Made by a program: the position numbers and the translations under genes. 64,000 nucleotides of DNA from Armatimonadota bacterium (GTDB taxonomy: Bacteria > Armatimonadota > HRBIN16), in the NCBI GenBank assembly GCA_026003175.1, contig BPGT01000001.1:906839-970838 (forward strand), in the 5' to 3' direction. Under the pieces are notes generated by a model. That model made no database searches, was not told the origin of the DNA, and was given only the letters and a program-made list of their open reading frames with translations. Numbering within the stretch: position 1 is the stretch's first letter; every line of letters starts with the position of its first letter. Below, piece after piece: positions 55,113-64,000 of the stretch.

Positions 55113-55301
55113 TTACTCCCCACTGCGCTGGCGATAGCGTCGTGCCTGGTCCGGGTCCACGCGCTTCATACGCTTCAGCAGGTCGTTCACGTCGGGTCGG
55201 CTGACCTTGGGCGTGGTGGGACCTCCCTCTTCGCCCCCTTTGCGCGTGATAGGGTCGGAAGGGATGGTTCGGGTTAATCGGTCGTCGGCTCGCCACTGCA
55301 T
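55113..55301 (-). CDS. ubact: UBact/Pup-type ubiquitin-like modifier
   Basis: The 62-residue protein has a disordered, charged N-terminal half and ends DVNDLLKRMKRVDPDQARRY followed by RQRSGE. This C terminus is characteristic of UBact, the Pup-like modifier of several Gram-negative phyla including Armatimonadota. It ends in Glu and so should need no deamidation before ligation. The ATG at 55301 follows AAGGAGG by nine bases and overlaps the end of dop by 28 bases. Position between dop and prcB confirms the assignment. Confidence 0.88.
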   Translation of the reverse strand: MQWRADDRLTRTIPSDPITRKGGEEGGPTTPKVSRPDVNDLLKRMKRVDPDQARRYRQRSGE

Positions 55302-56845
55302 GGCTGGTTCCCTCCTTCTGCTTCGTGCTTGCGCGAGGCGTGCAACTCGCGAAACGTGTTGACAAACTCGGTCAGGTTGTGTGCCTTTGCCAATCTTTGT
55401 ATCTTGTACGGCACTCGCTGGGTCACCCAATCGCGCAGGTCCAGCGTCACCAGCTGCTCGCCGAAGCTGAGCAGCACGCGGCTCCACGTGATCCCACTGA
55501 TTGCCTGCGGATAACGCTCCACCAGCGTGCCACGCACCCAGGCGCGGGTGCTGTTGGGCGGATGGCACATCGCGCGTTCAATATCCTTATCCGTAACTAC
55601 GCGCCTTACCGCCCCCATTTGTTCCAGTCCCGCGAACAAGCCGTCCTGCGGGTCTATACTATGATACGCCAAATCCAGACTTTGCACAATAGGCTCTTTC
55701 CACGTCACGCCTTCGCTTTCGATAAACTGCTCCAGCAAGAGCCGCTTGGCAACCCAGTCCAAACTGTCCGCCAGTTGCTGCGGGTCGCGTTCGAGAGCAT
55801 TCAACGTGCTCTCCCAAGCCATTAACAGCCATCGCGTCTCAGTATCCGCGTGGGCGAACCGATTCTGTGCTTCCTGCAGATAGAGACGTTGTACCTCTAT
55901 CGCCGAAACGGTGCGTCCATCCTCCAGCTCCACCTGCCACTTCCACTCCGGGTCGCGCGAGAGACGGCGGATGGTCTCCACCGGATTGCGGATGGCGATT
56001 CCCGGCTGCCAGCCCATTTCTATCATCTCTGCTACCAGACGTGTCGTGCCCACCTTCAGCGCGGTAGCGTACTCGCTCATGTTGGCATCGCCGCATATCA
56101 CGTGCAGCCGCCGATAGCGCGATGGGGTAGCGTGTGGCTCGTCGCGCGTGTTGATGATAGGGCGTTGGTACAGCGTGTCCACGCTCGCCTCTGTGGAGAA
56201 GAAATCCGCCCGCTGCGATAGCTGGTAGGGCACATCACCGAAGACACCGGGCGTTTCCACCCCTACCTTGCCTGCGCCTGCGTACAGGATGCGCGTGACG
56301 AAGAAGGGCATCATGCCGCGGATGATGTTTTCAAAGGGCACGCTCCGGCGCATCAGATAGCCTTCATGGCACCCGTAGCTTGCGCCGTGAAAGTCGGTGT
56401 TGTTTTTGTAGATGTGCACCTTCAGACCGGTGCGGCGCATGTACTCCTGCGCACATGACCAGACGATGCGCTCGCCCGCGCGGTCCTGGGCTACCAGCTC
56501 TCGCAGGCTGACGCACTCGGGGGTGGAGTATTCCGGGTGTCCATGGTCGTTGTAAAGTCGTGCGCCATTCGGCAACACGCGGTCGCTGCGCGTCTCTGCC
56601 GACATGCTGGCGGAGGATGTGCCCTCGGCGTCGTACTGGGCGTCTACCGGGTCGGTTTGCAGGTACTCTACGTGGAAGCCTCGCGCGTCTTTACGCGGGT
56701 CCTCACGCCGGTAGTCCCATGGCGAGGCGAAAGCGGAGGCGTTGTAGCAACGCACCACCTCCGCCGCCTCAAATACCAGCTCCGAGGGGTTCTTGCCCTC
56801 GATATATAGCCCGTATTCGGTCTCTAGCCCGACAAGCCTCTGCAT
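55274..56845 (-). CDS. dop: Depupylase/deamidase Dop
   Basis: The 523-residue PafA paralog removes the modifier from proteins. It begins MQRLVGLETEYGLYIEGKNP and contains the Dop-specific insertion between KDARGFHVEYLQTDP and LPNGARLYNDHGHPEYSTPE. The nucleophilic Asp lies in YNDHGHPEYS, and HGASYGCHEGYLM and CGDANMSEYATALKVGTTR follow. The insertion and the absence of the PafA tail favour Dop. The modifier ends in Glu, so a deamidase step is probably not needed and depupylation would be the main job. It starts 11 bases after the arc stop. Confidence 0.88.
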   Translation of the reverse strand: MQRLVGLETEYGLYIEGKNPSELVFEAAEVVRCYNASAFASPWDYRREDPRKDARGFHVEYLQTDPVDAQYDAEGTSSASMSAETRSDRVLPNGARLYNDHGHPEYSTPECVSLRELVAQDRAGERIVWSCAQEYMRRTGLKVHIYKNNTDFHGASYGCHEGYLMRRSVPFENIIRGMMPFFVTRILYAGAGKVGVETPGVFGDVPYQLSQRADFFSTEASVDTLYQRPIINTRDEPHATPSRYRRLHVICGDANMSEYATALKVGTTRLVAEMIEMGWQPGIAIRNPVETIRRLSRDPEWKWQVELEDGRTVSAIEVQRLYLQEAQNRFAHADTETRWLLMAWESTLNALERDPQQLADSLDWVAKRLLLEQFIESEGVTWKEPIVQSLDLAYHSIDPQDGLFAGLEQMGAVRRVVTDKDIERAMCHPPNSTRAWVRGTLVERYPQAISGITWSRVLLSFGEQLVTLDLRDWVTQRVPYKIQRLAKAHNLTEFVNTFRELHASRKHEAEGGNQPCSGEPTTD

Positions 56846-56856
56846 GGGTACACCGC

Positions 56857-58557
56857 CTAAATGATGTTGCGCCGGCTCGCCGACTGCCGCTCGCGGTCTT
56901 GTGGGCGGATTGGGCGCACATCCGCCACGTTGTCCGGCTCGTAGTCCAGCAGCTTCAGCCAGTCTTCCTGCGAGTCGGACTTGGGGAAGATTTCGCTCTC
57001 CTTGTACTCCATGCGGATGGCTTGTTGCAGGTCGGGCAGGGAGATACCGCTGTCCTCGCCGCACTCGATGGCTCGCTTGATAGCGTAGTCTTTGGCGCGG
57101 TCTACCACCGACTTGAGCAGTGCGCCGCTCACCAGGTCACGCCAGTAGAGCGTTTCCACCGAACCGTTGCGCAGGTACACCTGCACGAACTCGGTCTCGG
57201 TGTGTTTGCGCCACAGATATTCGATAGCTCCGTCCAGTAACGCCTCGCGTGCCGCCTCTTCCGAGCCGTATTCGCGTACCGTCGCCGGGTCCAGCGGGAT
57301 GTTGGGGTGCAGGTAAATCGCCAAAATGTCCCGCGAAGCCCGCTTGTCCGGGCGAGAGACCTTCACTTTGCGGTCGATGCGTCCGGGGCGCAGCACCGCC
57401 GGGTCAATGTAGTCCGGACGGTTGGAAGTGAGCATTACCACCACGTTCTCCAGCGTTACCAACCCGTCCATCTCCGCGCAGAACTGCGGTACAACGGTGT
57501 TAGAGATATGGGTGAACCTGCCGGAGTTACGCACGCGCAGGATGGATTCGGCTTCATCGATGAAGATGAAGACCAGATGTCCTTCGCGCGCCTTCTCGCG
57601 GGCGGCGGCGAAGATTTCGCGCACCATCCGCTCGCTTTCTCCCAGCCACATGTTCAGTATCTTGGGACCGCTGATATACATGAAGTACTCGCGTACATCG
57701 CGGTTGAGCTGCTTACGATACTCTTGCGTCAGGTTATAGGCAGTCGCCTTGCCGATAAGCGTTTTGCCGCAACCGGGGGGTCCATACAGCAAAATGCCTT
57801 TGATCGGCTGCTTTTCGAACTTGCGGAACAGTTCTGGATGGAGCAGCGGCAGTTCGATGGTGTCGCGGATGACGCGGATAGCTTCTTCCTGACCGCCAAT
57901 GGCGCTCCAGGGTATCTCGGGAACCTCCTCAAAGTAGTAGTCGCGTGCCTCGCGCTGCGCAAAGTGTTCCAGAGCCACTTTCAGGTTCGGCTCCATGCGC
58001 ACCTCGTCGCCTGGTTTGATGGTCGCGTCTTGCAGTTCGTGTCCGCGCAGCACCAGCCGTCCCGACATGCCCTGCGGGTCGGAAGCTACGCGCAGGCGCC
58101 CGTCCTCCAGAACTTCCTGCACTTTCACAATGGGACCCTGCGGATGGTAACCCAGGTCGCCCACTACGGCAAACGCCTCGTTGATACGCACGCGCGTGCC
58201 CACCTTCAGCGTGCTGGCGTCCATCTTCGGGTCGATGTTGGCGTAGTACTCGGTGTCACCCACTGCAATCATGGCGACCCCTTCGGCAGGTGACCCCAGG
58301 TACACGCCAATGCGGTTCGCCGGAGAGGTGAGCTTTTCATAAACCTGTTCGTACTCCTGCAGCGCTTTCTGCGCCTCCTGAAACTGCTTCTCGTCCACCT
58401 CCAGCTGATGGCGCAGCAACAGCAGGTAGTTCAGGAGCCGAGCGTCCTGTGGTGGACGAGCGCGGAGGATTTCGTCAAGGAGCGTTAGCGCACGCAGGGA
58501 GGTTTCCGGCGGCTGAAACTCCTCGAACTTTTGCTCTTCGTAACGGTCGCGTTTCAT
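56857..58557 (-). CDS. arc: Proteasome-activating AAA ATPase (ARC/Mpa)
   Basis: The 566-residue ring ATPase unfolds tagged proteins for the proteasome. An N-terminal coiled coil (about residues 50-85) is followed by two OB domains (about 90-215) and an AAA domain with Walker A GPPGCGKTLIG near residue 255, Walker B FIFIDEAES near 335, and TSNRPDYIDPAVLRPGRIDR. The C terminus is RRNII and lacks the QYL-type gate-opening motif of mycobacterial Mpa. It leads the operon from its own promoter. Confidence 0.92.
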   Translation of the reverse strand: MKRDRYEEQKFEEFQPPETSLRALTLLDEILRARPPQDARLLNYLLLLRHQLEVDEKQFQEAQKALQEYEQVYEKLTSPANRIGVYLGSPAEGVAMIAVGDTEYYANIDPKMDASTLKVGTRVRINEAFAVVGDLGYHPQGPIVKVQEVLEDGRLRVASDPQGMSGRLVLRGHELQDATIKPGDEVRMEPNLKVALEHFAQREARDYYFEEVPEIPWSAIGGQEEAIRVIRDTIELPLLHPELFRKFEKQPIKGILLYGPPGCGKTLIGKATAYNLTQEYRKQLNRDVREYFMYISGPKILNMWLGESERMVREIFAAAREKAREGHLVFIFIDEAESILRVRNSGRFTHISNTVVPQFCAEMDGLVTLENVVVMLTSNRPDYIDPAVLRPGRIDRKVKVSRPDKRASRDILAIYLHPNIPLDPATVREYGSEEAAREALLDGAIEYLWRKHTETEFVQVYLRNGSVETLYWRDLVSGALLKSVVDRAKDYAIKRAIECGEDSGISLPDLQQAIRMEYKESEIFPKSDSQEDWLKLLDYEPDNVADVRPIRPQDRERQSASRRNII

Positions 58558-58610
58558 CGTCTTGCCCCCTGCAGCCCGACGCGAATTGGTTGCCGTCGGG
58601 CGGTGTACTG

Positions 58611-58639
58611 ATTATACCCGAACGGTACGCCTTTCGGAA
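58611..58639 (-). promoter_or_regulatory. Predicted promoter of the proteasome operon
   Basis: On the minus strand TTCCGA (58634-58639), 17 bases, TATAAT (58611-58616). The -10 box is perfect and the -35 weak. Confidence 0.6.
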
Positions 58640-58761
58640 GCCCTTTTGCCCGCAAAATGTATAGAATCGCTAGGAAGTTCGGGGGATACAGCCCGCCCTG
58701 CAGGGAGGCAGCTTCTGTGTCCAATAATGGTAATAGCAGGTACAAAACGGGAGGATTCCTC

Positions 58762-59728
58762 ATGGTTAGATGTGTCTTCTGCCGGATGGCAGTCTGGTTC
58801 TTTCTGGTTGGGTGTGTATGGAGTTTGGCAACAATTGTCCATGCTCAACGAACGCAACCTACCGCACGATTGGGGGTTATCCTGCGCTTCGAGCAGGATG
58901 CGTCCGGCAAGGTATATGCGGTGGTCACCGAAGTGGTGCGCGGCAGCACAGCCGATTCGGCAGGAGTTCAAGCTGGAGACATTCTCCTCTCCGTTTCCGG
59001 GGTGAACATAGACGGTCCTGTCGCGATTCGGCAGATTCAGCGTTTGCTTGCCGACGGGCAACCGCTCTCTTTCGTGGTGTCTCGCGGGGGCAAGGTGATG
59101 ATGCTGGGCGCAGAGCCACCTTCTTCTACTGCATCTCCACCTGCGGTATGGCTAGGGGTAAGTTTTGGAGGAGATACCCTCAGCATGGGGTATAAAGGGC
59201 GTACTGGTGAACGAGGTCATCGCGGGCTCCCCCGCCGAAGAAGCGGTTATCCTCTCTGGCGACATCATCCTGCAGGTGGATGACGCCCCTGTAGACAGCA
59301 TTAAAGCGTTGCAACAAACTGTTCGACGGATGTCGCCTGGGCAAGCGTGCACGGTGCATCTGCAGCGCGGTCGTTCGCTGCTGCAGAAGATGGAAAAGGT
59401 GCGCACTCTCGCGGAAGCTATAGACCTTGCTGTCCGCGAGAAGCAGACTCTGGCGCAAGTGCTGGAAGCGGTACGAGACGGCATCGGTTTGCTGGCGGAC
59501 TTCACGCCGCTCAAGGAACATCCCGCTACCCTCGCGTGGAAGTACGGCAGCAACGTGGTGGACCTGGTGCACTCCTTCTTCACGTACCACGAGACGTGGT
59601 ACGGTATCACTCAGCTGGAGCGCACCAACGACCAGTATCTCTACCGGGTATACCGGCTCGCCGATGAACTGAAGGTGTTGATGGAGCGGGCGAAGGTGTT
59701 GCGCGAGCGCATCGCCTCAGCAGAGTAG
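58762..59728 (+). pseudogene. Exported two-PDZ protein with frameshift
   Basis: The ATG at 58762 follows GGGAGG by seven bases and encodes a signal peptide (AVWFFLVGCVWSLATIVHAQ). A first PDZ-like domain follows (STADSAGVQAGDILLSVSG). In the GGGG run near 59189 one extra G appears to break the frame. The other frame continues IKGVLVNEVIAGSPAEEAVI and SGDIILQVDDAPVDSIKALQ, a second PDZ domain, then a helical tail to 59728. No protease domain is present. Such proteins act as periplasmic adaptors. A sequencing slip is possible. Confidence 0.7.
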
Positions 59729-59787
59729 GCAGGATTTGGCACATTTGTAGCAGAACAGGTACGGAAACGCGCTACAGGAGGAGAACG

Positions 59788-60813
59788 ATGCCTGTACCTG
59801 CTACCGTTACACGCGCTCTGAAGAAGGGCATCAACCTGAGCCACTGGCTCTCGCAACACTCACTGGATGAGCCGCACCTGCAATCTTACATCGGAGAACG
59901 CGACTTCGCTCTGATTGCCCGGCTGGGCTTTACGCACGTGCGTCTGCCGATAGATACCGCGCTGCTCCAATCGCCGGACGGCAACCTGCGCGAGCAGGGT
60001 TTCGCATACGTAGACCGCGCTCTGGACTGGGCACAGGCGAGCCGCCTCGGCGTGGTGATTGACCTGCACCCCGTGCCTGCTCCCAAAGTGGCTCGCGGAC
60101 CCACTGCATACGGGCACTTTGAGGCACTGTGGATAGCCATCGCGCAACGCTACGCTCGTCGCCCGCTGAGCGTGGTGTACGAGCTGCTGAATGAGCCGGT
60201 AGAAACCAATGCGCAGCTGTGGCGCGAGACAAGCACCAAATTGGTCAAAGCCATCCGCTCGGTAGATAAGCGTCACACCATCATCGTCTGCGGACACAAC
60301 TGGAGCGGTCCCGATGACCTGCCCGCCATCCGCCCGATAGAGGACGATAATATTGTGTACACCTTCCACTTCTACCTGCCGCATGAGTTCACCCATCAGG
60401 GCGCCACGTGGGGTAGCGCGCACTGGCGACCGATGCGCAACGTGCCTTATCCCCTGAACAGGGACAACGTGCAGCCGGTGCTAGCAGGGTTGCCCGAGAA
60501 CTCTGCCTCCGCGCTGCGTCGGCTCGCCGAGGAGGGAGTAGATATCGGCTGGATAGAGAAGCGCATGTCGCCGGTGGTGGAATACCAGAAGCAGTACCGC
60601 GTGCCCCTGTACTGCGGAGAGTTCGGGGTGTACCGCGCCTTTTCTCCACCCGAGTCACGCGCTCGCTGGCTGGCGGACGTGGTGAAGACATTGCAGAAAT
60701 ACCGCATCGGCTGGGCGATGTGGGACTATAAGGGTGGATTTGCCCTGCTTCGAACGGATAAGCCAGAGCCGGTAGCGGACGAGGTGGTGGTGAAGGCGTT
60801 AGGGCTCGGTTGA
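59788..60813 (+). CDS. GH5 family endoglucanase-like glycoside hydrolase
   Basis: The 341-residue TIM-barrel enzyme has GINLSHWLSQ, IARLGFTHVRLPIDTALL, the acid/base VVYELLNEPV (Glu near residue 136), NIVYTFHFYLPHEFTHQG, and the nucleophile YCGEFGVYRAF (Glu near residue 275), as in GH5 cellulases and related beta-glycanases. There is no signal peptide, so it may act on imported oligosaccharides. CAGGAGGAG precedes the ATG. The exact substrate is unknown. Confidence 0.85.
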   Translation: MPVPATVTRALKKGINLSHWLSQHSLDEPHLQSYIGERDFALIARLGFTHVRLPIDTALLQSPDGNLREQGFAYVDRALDWAQASRLGVVIDLHPVPAPKVARGPTAYGHFEALWIAIAQRYARRPLSVVYELLNEPVETNAQLWRETSTKLVKAIRSVDKRHTIIVCGHNWSGPDDLPAIRPIEDDNIVYTFHFYLPHEFTHQGATWGSAHWRPMRNVPYPLNRDNVQPVLAGLPENSASALRRLAEEGVDIGWIEKRMSPVVEYQKQYRVPLYCGEFGVYRAFSPPESRARWLADVVKTLQKYRIGWAMWDYKGGFALLRTDKPEPVADEVVVKALGLG

Positions 60814-60825
60814 CAGAACTCTCAG

Positions 60826-60855
60826 TTGACGGATGACCCCTATAACCGATATAAT
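60826..60855 (+). promoter_or_regulatory. Sigma-70 promoter of hisG
   Basis: TTGACG (60826-60831), 18 bases, TATAAT (60850-60855), about 40 bases before the hisG GTG. Confidence 0.72.
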
Positions 60856-60894
60856 CTTCTACGCGAAACTCTGTAAGAAGTTGGGAGTACCAGC

Positions 60895-61764
60895 GTGAAG
60901 CTTAAAATCGGTTTGCCGAAGGGCAGTCTACAAGAAGCCACCTTCGAACTGTTCAAAAAGGCAGGCTTCGACTTCCACGTCTCTTCGCGTTCTTACGAGC
61001 CGACGGTAGACGATCCTGAACTGGAACCCTGGCTCATCCGTCCGCAGGAAATCCCACGTTACGTGCAGGACGGCGTGCTGGACGTGGGCATCAGCGGGAA
61101 GGACTGGATTGAGGACAACGGTGCAGACGTGGTAGAAGTTGCCGACCTGACATATTCCAAAGTGACCCGCAACCCGGTGCGTGTGGTGCTGGCGGTGCAG
61201 GAGAGCAGCCCCATCCAGAGCGTGAAAGACCTGCAGGGCAAGCGCATTGCTACCGAATATGTGCGCCTCACCGAAAGGTATCTCCGTCAGCATGAGGTGC
61301 AAGCAACGGTAGAGTTCTCCTGGGGCGCATGCGAGGTGAAAGTGCCCACCCTCGCCGATGCCATCGTGGTAAACACCGAGACAGGCAGTAGCCTGCGGGC
61401 GCACAACCTGCGTATTGTAGACACTTTGCTGGTCTCTACTCCACGCCTCATCGCCAACAAGCAAGCCTGGCAGGATGCGTGGAAACGCGAAAAGACCGAA
61501 AACATCGCGATGCTGCTGACCGCCGCGCTCAACGCGGGCGTGCTGGTGGGCTTGAAGATGAACGTGGAACGCGCGAACCTGCCCACCGTGCTGAGCGTGT
61601 TGCCCGCATTGAAGAACCCCACTATCTCGCCGCTGTCGGACGAGGGATGGGTGGCGGTAGAGACCATTCTGGAAGAGAAGCAGGTGCGCGAACTGATACC
61701 GCAGCTCAAACGTGCTGGAGCGCAGGGCATCGTGGAATATCCTCTCAATAAGGTGATTTACTGA
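60895..61764 (+). CDS. hisG: ATP phosphoribosyltransferase, long form
   Basis: HisG catalyses the first step of histidine synthesis. The 289-residue protein has [60 protein letters not shown] and the product-binding [19 protein letters not shown]. The C-terminal ~75 residues ([20 protein letters not shown]) form the ACT-like regulatory domain, so it should be histidine-inhibited and need no HisZ. The start is GTG. Other his genes are not in view; ruvA follows two bases later. Confidence 0.94.
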   Translation: MKLKIGLPKGSLQEATFELFKKAGFDFHVSSRSYEPTVDDPELEPWLIRPQEIPRYVQDGVLDVGISGKDWIEDNGADVVEVADLTYSKVTRNPVRVVLAVQESSPIQSVKDLQGKRIATEYVRLTERYLRQHEVQATVEFSWGACEVKVPTLADAIVVNTETGSSLRAHNLRIVDTLLVSTPRLIANKQAWQDAWKREKTENIAMLLTAALNAGVLVGLKMNVERANLPTVLSVLPALKNPTISPLSDEGWVAVETILEEKQVRELIPQLKRAGAQGIVEYPLNKVIY

Positions 61765-61766
61765 CC

Positions 61767-62384
61767 ATGATTGCGCATGTGCGCGGCACGCTGGTAGAAA
61801 AGGAACCGTCGTCGGTAGTGGTGGATGTAAACGGTGTCGGTTACCGCGTGCTGGTGCCCGAAACGGTGTCGGCGACGCTTCCCGCGGTGGGTGAGCAGGT
61901 ACATCTGCTCACCACCTTTTATGTACGCGAGGAGGAGATGAGCCTGTACGGCTTCCTCACCAATGAACAGCGCAGGCTCTTCGAAATGCTTATCAGTGTC
62001 AGTGGTGTGGGACCGAAGGCTGCGCTGAGCCTGCTCAGCGTGATGGACGCCGAGCAGCTGGCGATGGCGATTGCCGCCGAAGACATCAAACGCCTGACGG
62101 GCGCGCCCGGAGTGGGCACCAAAATCGCACAGCGCATCGCGATGGAGCTGAAGGACAAGGCGGCGGAAATCGCGTGGGAGCGCAAGGTAGACCGTCTCGC
62201 GGCAAAGGGCAAGCCGTTGCCTTCGGACCGGCTAGAAGACGCCGTAGAGGCTTTAATGGCACTAGGATACAGCCGAACCGACGCCCGACGTGCAGTGGAA
62301 TCCGCCGCTAAATCGCTTCCTGCCGACGCCGAAACCGCCGCGGTGGTGCGCAGCGCGCTGCAGGTGTTGACTACAGGACGGTAA
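61767..62384 (+). CDS. ruvA: Holliday junction helicase subunit RuvA
   Basis: RuvA binds four-way DNA junctions and loads RuvB. The 205-residue protein has the OB domain start MIAHVRGTLVEKEPSSVVVD, helix-hairpin-helix regions (LISVSGVGPKAALSLLS, LTGAPGVGTKIAQRIAMEL) and the C-terminal RuvB-binding domain (DAVEALMALGYSRTDARRAV). It is placed between hisG and ruvB, probably in one transcript; ruvC is not adjacent. Confidence 0.96.
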   Translation: MIAHVRGTLVEKEPSSVVVDVNGVGYRVLVPETVSATLPAVGEQVHLLTTFYVREEEMSLYGFLTNEQRRLFEMLISVSGVGPKAALSLLSVMDAEQLAMAIAAEDIKRLTGAPGVGTKIAQRIAMELKDKAAEIAWERKVDRLAAKGKPLPSDRLEDAVEALMALGYSRTDARRAVESAAKSLPADAETAAVVRSALQVLTTGR

Positions 62385-62477
62385 CAAAACATCGTTAACG
62401 GTCGTCTAAAATGTAGACAGATGTATGGAATTGCCCTCTGTGTGGCAGAGGGATAAGGGGTGAGGGAAAAGCGCACT

Positions 62478-63521
62478 ATGCGCCGAACGGATGATGCCGA
62501 AGAGCAGCGAATAGTGACCCCACGCCGGTGGGTGGAGGAAGCGGAAGAAGAGCTCAGTCTGCGCCCGCGCTGGTTGCGTGAGTTCATCGGCCAGGCGCGC
62601 CTGAAGGAGAACCTGGGCATCTTTATCGAGGCGGCAAGACAGCGTGGCGAAGCGCTGGACCACGTCTTGCTGTTCGGTCCGCCTGGGCTGGGCAAGACCA
62701 CCATCGCGCATATCATCGCCAACGAGATGGGCGCGCCCATCCGCTCCACCTCCGGTCCCGCCATCGAGCGACCAGGTGACCTCGCGGCGATCCTGACTAA
62801 CCTGGAACCAAACAGTGTGCTGTTCATCGACGAGGTGCATCGCCTGAGCCGACCGGTGGAGGAGATACTCTACCCGGCAATGGAAGACTATCAGCTCGAT
62901 CTGGTCATCGGCAAGGGACCGGCGGCGCGCACGATTAAGCTCGACCTGCCCCCCTTCACACTGGTAGGTGCAACTACCCGGGCGGGGCTGCTGACCTCGC
63001 CGTTGCGGGCGCGTTTCGGCATCGTGCTGTATTTCCAGTTCTACACGCCGGAGGAACTGCAGACCATCGTACTGCGCTCGGCTGAGATACTGAACGTGCC
63101 GATGGAGCGCGAGGGGGCAGCGGAGATTGCCCGACGTTCGCGCGGTACCCCGCGTATTGCCAACCGCTTGCTGAGGCGTGTGCGCGACTACGCCCAGGTG
63201 CGCGGCGACGGCGTTATCACCCAGCAGATTGCGGATGAGGCGCTGCAACTGCTGGAAGTAGATACGCTGGGGCTGGACGAATTTGACAGACGGTTCCTGC
63301 GCCTGATTATCGAGAAGTTCGACGGTGGCCCGGTGGGCATCGATACCCTTTCTGCCGCCACCAATGAGGAACGGGATACCATCGAGGACGTGTACGAGCC
63401 TTTCCTGATACAAATCGGCTTACTGAACCGTACCTCGCGAGGGCGAGTAGCAACGCGCCTCGCGTATGAACATCTGGGGCTACTGCCGAGAGGCGAGAGC
63501 CACCAGCAGCGCCTCTTATAG
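62478..63521 (+). CDS. ruvB: Holliday junction helicase motor RuvB
   Basis: RuvB is the hexameric AAA motor for branch migration. The ~347-residue protein has [12 protein letters not shown], Walker [39 protein letters not shown], the sensor region [20 protein letters not shown] and the winged-helix end ([19 protein letters not shown]). ATG 62478 gives a usual length; a GTG at 62460 after a G-rich run would add six residues. A small hairpin (about 62434-62455) precedes it. Confidence 0.95.
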   Translation: MRRTDDAEEQRIVTPRRWVEEAEEELSLRPRWLREFIGQARLKENLGIFIEAARQRGEALDHVLLFGPPGLGKTTIAHIIANEMGAPIRSTSGPAIERPGDLAAILTNLEPNSVLFIDEVHRLSRPVEEILYPAMEDYQLDLVIGKGPAARTIKLDLPPFTLVGATTRAGLLTSPLRARFGIVLYFQFYTPEELQTIVLRSAEILNVPMEREGAAEIARRSRGTPRIANRLLRRVRDYAQVRGDGVITQQIADEALQLLEVDTLGLDEFDRRFLRLIIEKFDGGPVGIDTLSAATNEERDTIEDVYEPFLIQIGLLNRTSRGRVATRLAYEHLGLLPRGESHQQRLL

Positions 63522-63534
63522 GGAGGTGGAAAGC

Positions 63535-64000
63535 GTGTTCTGCACGCAATGCGGTGCATACAATACCGACAATAGCCGGTTTTGCCACCAGTGCGGACAT
63601 CGGCTACAGCCGGAACGCAAAATGCCAACGCTGGACGAGAGCGCGTTCCAGCTGGATTCGCCGGAGCAACAGGAGAAAATCCGGCAGCTGCTGAGCGACG
63701 CGCTGACGCATGAGGCGGAGGGACGGCTGAACGAAGCCATTCTGGCGTGTGAGGGCGTGCTGGTGCTGGACCCGGCGAACACATCCGCACACTCGTTGTT
63801 AGGGCTGATTTACGAGAAACAGGGCGAGTTGCAAAAGGCGATAGCGGAGTACGAGAAGGTAGTTGCGCTTAACCCGGATAGCGTAGCAGACCGCGCCAAG
63901 CTGGAGGAACTGCGTCGCCGCCTGCGGATGCCGACCCCCAAGCCTCCTCACAAGGAGATGAACCAGACGCCCCTGCTCATTGGCATCTTTGTCGCCGTCG
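63535..64000 (+). CDS. Zinc-ribbon and TPR protein, 5' part (runs off right edge)
   Basis: The GTG at 63535 follows GGGAGGTG by seven bases. The frame stays open to the window edge (155 codons). It begins with a zinc ribbon of two CxxC pairs (FCTQCG, FCHQCG). A TPR-like helical repeat follows (HEAEGRLNEAILACEGVLVL, LLGLIYEKQGELQKAIAEYE), then a basic Pro-rich linker and the start of a membrane segment (LLIGIFVAV). It looks like a membrane-anchored scaffold or assembly protein; function is unknown. It follows ruvB by 13 bases. Confidence 0.75.
   Translation, partial: MFCTQCGAYNTDNSRFCHQCGHRLQPERKMPTLDESAFQLDSPEQQEKIRQLLSDALTHEAEGRLNEAILACEGVLVLDPANTSAHSLLGLIYEKQGELQKAIAEYEKVVALNPDSVADRAKLEELRRRLRMPTPKPPHKEMNQTPLLIGIFVAV

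Noticed and set aside
1-64000. tRNA and rRNA genes
   Set aside because: No TTCGAATC-type T-arm with matching acceptor stem and no rRNA-like stretch was noticed; a covariance-model scan would be needed to be sure.

Overview
The window looks like part of a chromosome of a moderately GC-rich, probably thermophilic member of the Armatimonadota or a close relative. This is inferred from three things seen together: a Dop/UBact/PrcB/PrcA/PafA proteasome operon whose modifier ends in ...RSGE, secreted proteins carrying paired dockerin-like calcium repeats of the LFDFG..V.NFG type, and several glycoside hydrolases beside flagellar genes and a long-form HisG. No rRNA, tRNA, CRISPR array or transposase gene was seen.

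Layout. 1-10.6 kb: the start of gltB (minus strand, runs off the left edge), then a GH38-type glycosidase embedded in a duplicated and decaying cluster of secreted transglutaminase-like genes. Each is paired with a secreted protein ending in a copper-amine-oxidase-N-like domain, and three copies of a 186-188 bp MITE-like element sit in this cluster. 10.6-12.7 kb: flagellin with a sigma-28 promoter and a structured leader, then a DUF309 gene. 12.7-15.8 kb: a large GH106-like glycosidase. 16.0-23.0 kb: four Rhs C-terminal tip modules in a row, each followed by a different small gene, which is the arrangement expected of Rhs toxin/immunity cassettes. 23.2-28.7 kb: a frameshifted GH88-like gene, two tandem VapBC-like toxin-antitoxin pairs (the first toxin broken), a putative TIM-barrel glycosidase and a frameshifted short-chain dehydrogenase.

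28.7-35 kb is a compact minus-strand operon: ricT, fmdB-like, DUF2007, metG, mobA, moaC and rng, with repeated start/stop overlaps. 35.4-40.1 kb holds pyruvate:ferredoxin oxidoreductase and a dihydroorotate-dehydrogenase-like partner. At 40.1-40.65 kb is flgM, preceded by a cyclic-di-GMP-I riboswitch and, directly upstream, a sigma-28-like promoter. 40.9-51.7 kb holds two dockerin-bearing secreted proteins, an ABC exporter, aroC, an NTF2-like protein, isocitrate dehydrogenase and a HEAT-repeat protein. 51.9-58.6 kb is the proteasome operon: arc, dop, ubact, prcB, prcA, pafA. 58.8-64 kb carries a frameshifted PDZ protein, a GH5 glycosidase, hisG, ruvA, ruvB and the start of a zinc-ribbon/TPR protein.

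How the genes fit together. The glycosidases and secreted calcium-repeat proteins suggest growth on plant or microbial polysaccharide. Flagellin and flgM share a sigma-28 logic, and c-di-GMP sensing is added at flgM. The Rhs array suggests contact-dependent competition or a store of silent toxin tips. Many genes, mostly in the accessory stretches, carry single-base frameshifts or nonsense codons. Several frameshifts lie in short G or C runs, so sequencing error cannot be separated from real decay using this sequence alone.
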